DNA of 64,000 nucleotides, taken from NCBI GenBank assembly GCA_964435625.1, contig CAYTAG010000001.1, positions 7,637 through 71,636 of the forward strand, given 5' to 3'. The stretch comes from PXRE01 sp964435625 (GTDB lineage Archaea; Halobacteriota; Halobacteria; Halobacteriales; PXRE01). The notes below the pieces were generated by a model that was given only the letters and a program-made list of their open reading frames with translations, was not told the origin of the DNA and did no database searches. A program made the position numbers and the translations under genes. Positions 58,754-64,000 of the stretch are shown here, one piece after another. Position 1 is the stretch's first letter. Every line of letters starts with the position of its first letter.

Positions 58754-59197
58754 TTATAGCTTGTCTCGCTGCATCAACAGAAGCAGGTCGCCAACGCCCG
58801 GGAGCGTGTAGAACGCCAGTTGGAGCGTGCAGTAGGCGATGGCCACGATCTCCCAGGCCGTCAGGGGCAGGCGACTCCAGACCCAGAGGACCAGCCCCCA
58901 GGCCCCGACCCAGCCGAACACGAGCGGGGCGAGGTAGGCGGCCTGGATGGCCCAGCGCGGCGTCTCGGGGACCCAGTAGATGTCGACGGCTGTCCGCGAG
59001 GACCACTCAAACTCTGTGCGAATCGACCAGGGCCAGGCGACGGCGGCGTGCGAGAGTTCGTGGAGGACGATCCCCGGCAGCAGGGTCACGAGGACGCCCA
59101 GTTGCGCGAACGGCGGCAGCGCCCGCCACCAGGCCGGCGTCCCCCGCTCGGCCACCGTCGACGCCGTCTCGGAGAGTGACAAACGCATGATCGTCAC
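58754..59197 (-). CDS. Membrane HExxH protein (M50-like)
   Basis: This 147-aa protein has about four hydrophobic segments. The motif GIVLHELSHAAVAW (about residues 42-55) lies within a membrane span, as in site-2/M50-type or DUF3267-like metalloproteases, but no clear second zinc ligand (NxxPxPxxDG) is visible; GVGDLL near the end may substitute. GTG 59197 gives a GTGA overlap; ATG 59188 is an alternative. Confidence 0.68.
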   Translation of the reverse strand: MTIMRLSLSETASTVAERGTPAWWRALPPFAQLGVLVTLLPGIVLHELSHAAVAWPWSIRTEFEWSSRTAVDIYWVPETPRWAIQAAYLAPLVFGWVGAWGLVLWVWSRLPLTAWEIVAIAYCTLQLAFYTLPGVGDLLLLMQRDKL

Positions 59198-59571
59198 CCC
59201 CGGTCAAAGATGGCGTAGTACGCCAGGCCCAGGGCGACGGTAACGAGCAGGCCCAGGAACACGGCAACAGGCCCCTCGACGTTGGCGATGAGCGTCGCCG
59301 GGAAGAGCGTGAGGACGACGGCCGGCGGGTAAATCGACTCTGTCCACCAGTACAGGCTGACCATGTAGAACGAGACCAGGATCGTCGTCGCCAGTGCCTC
59401 GCCGATGTTGAGAAAGACCGGCCCGAGGACGCACCACGCCCAGTCGCCAGTCATGTGGCAGTCGCGAAGCCAGTCCGTCCCCCGGTGGCCGCTCAGGACT
59501 AGTCGAGCGAGCGCCTGTGCAACGACCGGCCAGCCCGCGGCGATCACGAGGAGTTGGTTGCTCGGAAACAT
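59194..59571 (-). CDS. Polytopic membrane protein
   Basis: This 125-aa protein has four likely spans (about residues 5-25, 47-70, 80-97 and 100-122). It is part of the envelope module; no family was recognised. Confidence 0.72.
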   Translation of the reverse strand: MFPSNQLLVIAAGWPVVAQALARLVLSGHRGTDWLRDCHMTGDWAWCVLGPVFLNIGEALATTILVSFYMVSLYWWTESIYPPAVVLTLFPATLIANVEGPVAVFLGLLVTVALGLAYYAIFDRG

Positions 59572-59575
59572 GGTG

Positions 59576-59965
59576 TCACCGGAGGACGAAGTCGAACCCC
59601 CTGATGATGATGAGGAGCGACAGGCCCACGGCGAAGTCGAACATCGTCTGGATGCTCATCGCGATGGGCCAGGAAACGCCCCAGGACCGCAGGGCGTTGT
59701 AGACGCCGCCCAGCAAGAGGCCAAAGACGGCCATGAACGTCTTGCCGGCTCCGACTGCGAGGCCGAAGATCGACGGGCCGACGCCGCCGCCGCCCGCGCC
59801 GAACACGCCCGGCTCCTGGATGTCGCCCGACGACTCGTTAACCTCTTGCTGCATCCCGGTGTCGAAGCCGACGCCAGCAACCTGGTAGAAGCCCATCGCG
59901 GTCAGGGTGGTCGTGGCGAGGGTGACCGCGACGACGAGCATCCCTAGCTTGATGGCTCCCTGCAT
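59576..59965 (-). CDS. Three-span membrane protein with Gly-rich loop
   Basis: This 129-aa protein has an N-terminal span (about residues 6-26), an outside loop with GVFGAGGGGVG, then two spans (about 68-90 and 105-125). It overlaps the LamG gene stop by 1 bp (TGATG). The size and topology resemble small pore or scaffold subunits, but this is only analogy. Confidence 0.72.
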   Translation of the reverse strand: MQGAIKLGMLVVAVTLATTTLTAMGFYQVAGVGFDTGMQQEVNESSGDIQEPGVFGAGGGGVGPSIFGLAVGAGKTFMAVFGLLLGGVYNALRSWGVSWPIAMSIQTMFDFAVGLSLLIIIRGFDFVLR

Positions 59966-62900
59966 CAGCGATACCCCCCCGAAACGCGGAGATGCCCTCC
60001 GATGGCGATGGTCATCGCAATAACCCAGAACCCGGGGTAGATCTCGACCAGACCCATCCCGGTGAGCAGTCCGGCGACCATGCAGGTGGCGATGGCCCCC
60101 CGCGTCGCCTGGACGACCCCGCTCAACGTGATCGTCGTCAGCACGAACAGGAAGCTAAAGATGCCCGACCAGGGCTCGCCCAGCGGGAAGTCGTCGACGA
60201 CGGAGATGCTGCCCGGCCGCTCGATCTGCCCGATCTCCTCGCCGGACCGGACCGCCGTCCAGTTGACCACCCAGCGCGTGTCCCCGTTGGGCAGGTCAAC
60301 CTCCGCCGAGTAGTTCCCGAGTTCGAACACTTCGTCCTCGTGAATGTAGTTGCTGTAGTTGCCGGCCTCGTGGACGCGGACGTAGTAGTCACGGGTCTCC
60401 TGCGCGGGATCGCTGTAGGTAATGATCAGCTTGCGGTTGCCGTTCTCCTCGACGATCTCCGAGGTCGACAGGAAGGTCTGGTTCTCCTGCGCGGAGAAGC
60501 GAATCTCGCCCACGCGGATGGTCTTCGGGTTGTCCTCGTCGAGCGCCTGGTACGGCCCAACGACGCGGACGGTACCGTCGTCGCGGAGCAGTTTCAGTCG
60601 GTAGCGGACGCCTTGCTCCAGGTTGATCGCGTAGGAGTTGTCCGCCCCGAAGTAGTCACCGCCGATGGTGACCCACTCGATGCCGTTCGACGCGGTCGTG
60701 TTCAACGCGCGCTCGACGACCAGACGGGTGCTCTCGATGGGGAACTGGCCGGTGAGGTCCTCCAGTTCGAAGCGGTTGTAGACCGTCGTGACGTTGTTGG
60801 GGTCGTCTAGCAGCAGGTAGACCTCTTGCTGCTGGACGAGCGAGTCGACGTGGATGCGCCGATTGTGGTAGCCCTCGGCCTCCGCGACGACGATGAACGA
60901 CTGATCAGCAGGGAGGCCACTCATGTCGATCTCCCCGTTGGTCGTCGTCCGCTCAACCACGAGGTCGTCCTCGCCGTAGAACCGCACCCGGACCTCGACG
61001 TTGGTCAGCTTGTCCATCGGGTCCGACTCGTTGTAGATCGTGAGATCGCTCGGTAGCACGAACGTGGCCGTCCCGGTCTCCGGCCCGCGATCCGACCCGC
61101 CCCAGGAGTCCGAGACCTCGACGTGCCAGTCGTGCTCGTCCGTCTCGACCGCACTGAGCGATACCGACGCCGTCCCGTTGCCGCCCAGAATATCGGAGGC
61201 CTGGTAGTCCCCGTCGACGTAGAACGAGACGTTGAGTTGCTCGCCCCGCACTGTCCCGAAATCCCGGTCGGAGACGTCCGCGCTGAGCGTTACTGGGTCC
61301 TCGTCGATGGTGTCCGTCGTGTTCGGCTCCAGTGACGTGTCGTCGACGATAGGATCCTCGTTCCGCACGATCGCTCCCTCGTCGTGGAGCCGTGCCGTGT
61401 GGTCCGGATCGGTCTGCTCAACGTCGACGCTGATCCGAACCTGATCGCCGCTGAACTCGCTCCAGGACTGCGTGAGGTTCTGCGACGAGGAGACCGTCGT
61501 CGACGCGAGCGTCGTCCAGGAGAATCCGTCATCGGTCGATCCCTCCCAGGTCACGTCGGCCGTCGCGTTCCGGAGCGTGAGGTCGGAGACCCCCTCAACG
61601 CTGTGAGTCACGTCGTGCGTGGCCTGGTATGAACTCGTCTCTGGGAGTTGCGCACCCGGATGGTTAAACAGCCACTCGTGGTCCGAGGCGGTAAGCTCCC
61701 GGTTGTAGACCCGCAGGTCGTCGATGGAGCCGTTCATGTGGAACTCGTCTCCCCCTCGTTCCCCGGCCACGAGGTCGCCGGTGAAGCTCGTGATCGGGCT
61801 GGACGAGTGTTCGCCGCTTCCGACCAGTTCGCCGTCCAGGTAGAGCTTGTTCTCCGTCCCCGAGATCACGGCGGTGACGTAATGCCACTCCCCCGTCGAG
61901 ATCGAGGTCCGGTATCGGTATTCGTCGACGTCGTCGATGTCATCATAAATCCCGATCCGGCCGCCACCGGCCCGGATGCCCCACCCGTCCGTGGCGACTG
62001 ATCTAAACTTGTTCACGACGAACCGGTCCGACTGATTCTCGGGCAGGTAGAGCCGGAAGGAGATGCTGAAGTTCGACGCGCCGTAGTTCCCGGTCGCCAT
62101 CGACCCATCGCCGTCGAACGAAATCGCCTGCCCGGCCGGGCCATCGACCCAGGTCCCGTTCGTGATGGACATATCGTCGCCCTCGTCACCGAAGGCAGTC
62201 TCGCCCTGTCCAGCATCGAGCGCCCAGCGCTCGGTCGCGGTCGCGGAGAGCTTGCTGTCATGGTAGCGGTGTAGCCGCTGGATCTGCCCCGGCGTCAGCG
62301 CCTCCGAATAGACGCGCAGGTCATCGACAGTCCCGGGGAAGTGCTCCGATTCGGATCCATTCGCGACGTACAGCGGTTCAATCGACGTACCCAGCTGGTC
62401 ATAAGGAGTCTCGGTCGAGGCGGCGATCTGCCCATCGACGAGGAGGAACGCCATTCCGCTTGGATCGACCGTGAGGGCGACGTGGTGCCACTCGCCGTCG
62501 TTGATCTTGATTCCGCTATTCAAAGTCTCCAAGGAATTGTTGCCACTCCCGTCCGTCACCCTGAAATTTGCCTTCGTGATGTTGGCCTGCATGTGGATCC
62601 GATATTGTCTCCAATTATTTTTGGAGACGATGCCCCTCGTCCCGGCCTCGCCATCCAGCTTGATCCAGGTCGATACCGTGAGGCCGTCCGTCGGGTTGAG
62701 CGAGGGATCGTTGGGCACCTTGACCTGATCGTCGGTCCCGTCAAAGCTCAGGGCCTGGCCCGTCACGCCAGTCGTCCAGGACGCCCCCGTGATCGCGCCG
62801 TCGTTGCTCCCCACGTGATCGTGGGCCGCCGACCCGCTCCCCTCGTCGAACGCCCACCGCGAGACCGCGGTCGACCGGTACGTGTTGTGGCCGACGAACC

Positions 62901-63099
62901 CGGCCTCGCCGCTCCGCTCGACGTCGGCGTTCGTCAGTGACCCGTTCGAGAGCTCGCTCGCCGTCTCGTGGTGGCTGACGAGAGTCGAGTTCGCCGCCGA
63001 GACTGGTTGCGCCGAGAGGGCCAGCAACGCGACGAAGACCACGACGCCGGCCCACGCGTACCGGCGACGGCGGCTTCGGTTTCGGCCCGGTCCCCTCAT
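59965..63099 (-). CDS. Large surface glycoprotein with two LamG domains and C-terminal membrane anchor
   Basis: This is a 1044-aa protein. A signal peptide (about residues 12-36) is followed by two LamG/concanavalin-like domains (about 78-275 and 285-480; paired phrases RWAFDEGSGSA/RWALDAGQGET, WHHVALTV/WHYVTAVI, DDLRVYSEALT/DDLRVYNRELT). A beta domain and a carboxypeptidase-regulatory-like domain (about 690-760) come next, then three membrane spans in the last 80 residues. Many NxS/T sequons suggest N-glycosylation. LamG domains bind sugars, so it is a candidate adhesin or spike. The start is ATG 63099 (4-bp overlap). Confidence 0.85.
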   Translation of the reverse strand: MRGPGRNRSRRRRYAWAGVVVFVALLALSAQPVSAANSTLVSHHETASELSNGSLTNADVERSGEAGFVGHNTYRSTAVSRWAFDEGSGSAAHDHVGSNDGAITGASWTTGVTGQALSFDGTDDQVKVPNDPSLNPTDGLTVSTWIKLDGEAGTRGIVSKNNWRQYRIHMQANITKANFRVTDGSGNNSLETLNSGIKINDGEWHHVALTVDPSGMAFLLVDGQIAASTETPYDQLGTSIEPLYVANGSESEHFPGTVDDLRVYSEALTPGQIQRLHRYHDSKLSATATERWALDAGQGETAFGDEGDDMSITNGTWVDGPAGQAISFDGDGSMATGNYGASNFSISFRLYLPENQSDRFVVNKFRSVATDGWGIRAGGGRIGIYDDIDDVDEYRYRTSISTGEWHYVTAVISGTENKLYLDGELVGSGEHSSSPITSFTGDLVAGERGGDEFHMNGSIDDLRVYNRELTASDHEWLFNHPGAQLPETSSYQATHDVTHSVEGVSDLTLRNATADVTWEGSTDDGFSWTTLASTTVSSSQNLTQSWSEFSGDQVRISVDVEQTDPDHTARLHDEGAIVRNEDPIVDDTSLEPNTTDTIDEDPVTLSADVSDRDFGTVRGEQLNVSFYVDGDYQASDILGGNGTASVSLSAVETDEHDWHVEVSDSWGGSDRGPETGTATFVLPSDLTIYNESDPMDKLTNVEVRVRFYGEDDLVVERTTTNGEIDMSGLPADQSFIVVAEAEGYHNRRIHVDSLVQQQEVYLLLDDPNNVTTVYNRFELEDLTGQFPIESTRLVVERALNTTASNGIEWVTIGGDYFGADNSYAINLEQGVRYRLKLLRDDGTVRVVGPYQALDEDNPKTIRVGEIRFSAQENQTFLSTSEIVEENGNRKLIITYSDPAQETRDYYVRVHEAGNYSNYIHEDEVFELGNYSAEVDLPNGDTRWVVNWTAVRSGEEIGQIERPGSISVVDDFPLGEPWSGIFSFLFVLTTITLSGVVQATRGAIATCMVAGLLTGMGLVEIYPGFWVIAMTIAIGGHLRVSGGYR

Positions 63100-63635
63100 C
63101 GGCGGATCCCCCCGAAGACGTCGTCGCGGATCGGCGCCCAGAAGTAGTAGACGTCGGCCGCGATGATGAAGAACGCAGGGACGTAGGCGGCCACGATGTC
63201 CTCGGCGTAGGCGACGATCCACAGCCAGGAGAGTTCCTGCAGGGCATCCGTCGCGGTCCCGCCGTCACGGGCCAGCTCGAAGATCGGGCCGCCCATGAGC
63301 GAGAACACGAAGGCGAACAGCACCATCAGCGCGTTCACGATGACCAGCGTGAACGCCCGGATGGCGATGTTCCCCGAGGACGGGCCCGGGAGCCGAGAGG
63401 CGATCAGCCACTCCATCCCGATGCCCAGGAGCAGGATGAACGGGAGCCACTCCCAGGAGAGGATGATCGTCTCCTGGGCGATCTGCGCGAACGTCCGGCC
63501 GGACATCCACTGGTCTTGTTGCGTGATCGCGTCGACGAGCGAGGTTTCGAGGGCGCCCCAGAGGACCATCGACAGGGACCCGCCGATGACCGAGAGGATG
63601 AACACGTACGGAAACGAGTTTTGGCGGGTTGCCAT
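63096..63635 (-). CDS. Polytopic membrane protein
   Basis: This 179-aa protein has about four spans (residues 10-28, 58-80, 90-118 and 143-165) with a short extracellular loop. It lies between a Gly/Ser-rich protein and the LamG glycoprotein in one transcript and is probably a subunit of the same envelope complex. No family was recognised. Confidence 0.72.
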   Translation of the reverse strand: MATRQNSFPYVFILSVIGGSLSMVLWGALETSLVDAITQQDQWMSGRTFAQIAQETIILSWEWLPFILLLGIGMEWLIASRLPGPSSGNIAIRAFTLVIVNALMVLFAFVFSLMGGPIFELARDGGTATDALQELSWLWIVAYAEDIVAAYVPAFFIIAADVYYFWAPIRDDVFGGIRR

Positions 63636-63643
63636 GGCTTTGA

Positions 63644-64000
63644 TCAGAAGATCGAGTTATCGAGGTTGTTGTCACCCGAGAGGCCGGTCCCGAAGGGCCA
63701 GTCGTCGTCGCTGGGCTGTGCTCCCTGCTGGGAGACGTCGCCTGGCTCCCAGGTCCAACCCGAGGAGTCGACTCCGAGCAGCGCTCCGGGGCCAGCAACC
63801 GGGTTGTCGTAGTCGTACTCGACCGTGGTCTGGTCGCCCCGGGTGACCTCGGGCTCCGGCTCCCCGCCGCCCCGATCTCGGACGGTCCGCCCACCGCCCC
63901 CACCAACACCGAACGAGAGGGGACCGTACCCGCCTGACGTGCCATACGAGGTCGCGGGGTCACTCCCCGAGTACCCGTATGCGGGGCCATCGCTGCCGAT
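63644..64000 (-). CDS. Partial Gly/Ser/Asp-rich protein (C-terminus only)
   Basis: Only the last 118 residues are inside the window. They are Gly/Tyr/Ser-rich (PAYGYSGSDPATSYGTSGGY) and then acidic, ending SGDNNLDNSIF. The low-complexity composition suggests a disordered or surface tail. It reads 8 bases before the next membrane gene, so it belongs to the same operon. Another frame here is Arg/Pro-rich noise. Confidence 0.65.
   Translation of the reverse strand: MGSDGPAYGYSGSDPATSYGTSGGYGPLSFGVGGGGGRTVRDRGGGEPEPEVTRGDQTTVEYDYDNPVAGPGALLGVDSSGWTWEPGDVSQQGAQPSDDDWPFGTGLSGDNNLDNSIF

Noticed and set aside
63265..63990. 241-aa minus-strand frame at the window end
   Set aside because: It has Arg/Pro/Thr-rich composition; the neighbouring frame gives an acidic, Gly-rich protein that continues beyond the window.
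1..64000. CRISPR arrays, rRNA or tRNA genes
   Set aside because: I saw no regularly spaced repeats with unique spacers beyond the 28-bp operator trio, and no structural RNA signatures.

Overview
The window is GC-rich DNA whose predicted proteins are strongly acidic (Asp/Glu-rich, Lys-poor). TATA boxes lie 25-30 bases before leaderless starts, and there is a TFIIB-like protein and a ParA. This points to a halophilic archaeon (class Halobacteria). Almost no housekeeping genes are present. The partition gene with centromere-like repeats, a candidate replication protein, an integrase, a transposase, and dozens of small zinc-ribbon and membrane proteins point to a plasmid, provirus or other mobile replicon rather than chromosomal backbone.

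Layout. 0-1.7 kb: a zinc protein and a P-loop ATPase with a C-terminal HTH. 2.0-10.6 kb (+): a translationally coupled cell-surface glycan cassette with a GT2 glycosyltransferase, two paralogous GT-C glycosyltransferases, a GtrA-FkbM fusion, an arylsulfotransferase-like protein and several tiny membrane proteins. 10.6-13.8 kb (-): an operon of tiny proteins ending in a catalytic-domain-only tyrosine recombinase. 14.2-17.1 kb: a zinc protein, a divergent gene pair separated by three repeats at exactly 28-bp phase, and a DDE transposase. 17.2-20.4 kb (-): an HTH protein and a 938-aa modular protein. 20.7-26.3 kb: four transcription units headed by one shared regulatory element (palindrome, then a GAAA-loop hairpin, then GTGACAGT, then ATG), controlling SWIM-finger, zinc-ribbon and AbrB-like proteins. 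26.4-29.8 kb: small regulators and membrane proteins; three promoters here share one inverted-repeat operator. 29.9-32.4 kb: ParA, its acidic partner and a parS-like repeat array. 32.5-36.3 kb: a 1137-aa zinc/winged-helix protein, the best replication-initiator candidate. 36.3-55.9 kb (-): 34 consecutive genes, every junction overlapping by 1, 4, 8, 11 or 14 bp. 56.2-57.6 kb: a winged-helix repressor and small genes. 57.6-64 kb (-): a surface module with a metzincin lipoprotein, a membrane HExxH protein, polytopic proteins and a 1044-aa LamG-domain membrane glycoprotein.

How it may work together (inference). The 57.6-64 kb module plus the ATPase could build an envelope-associated complex such as a membrane virion, plasmid vesicle or transfer apparatus. 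The 2-10.6 kb cassette could glycosylate or sulfate exposed proteins. The long operon mixes DNA-processing functions (C5 methyltransferase, radical SAM, PD-(D/E)XK-like nuclease, DUF488), two proteins with PCNA-binding-like tails, a one-repeat TFB-like factor, PadR, RHH and AbrB-like regulators, and many small membrane proteins. It looks like an early or host-takeover region. Three distinct repeat or operator families suggest at least three separate regulatory circuits. Function calls rest on motifs read by eye; no database search was possible.
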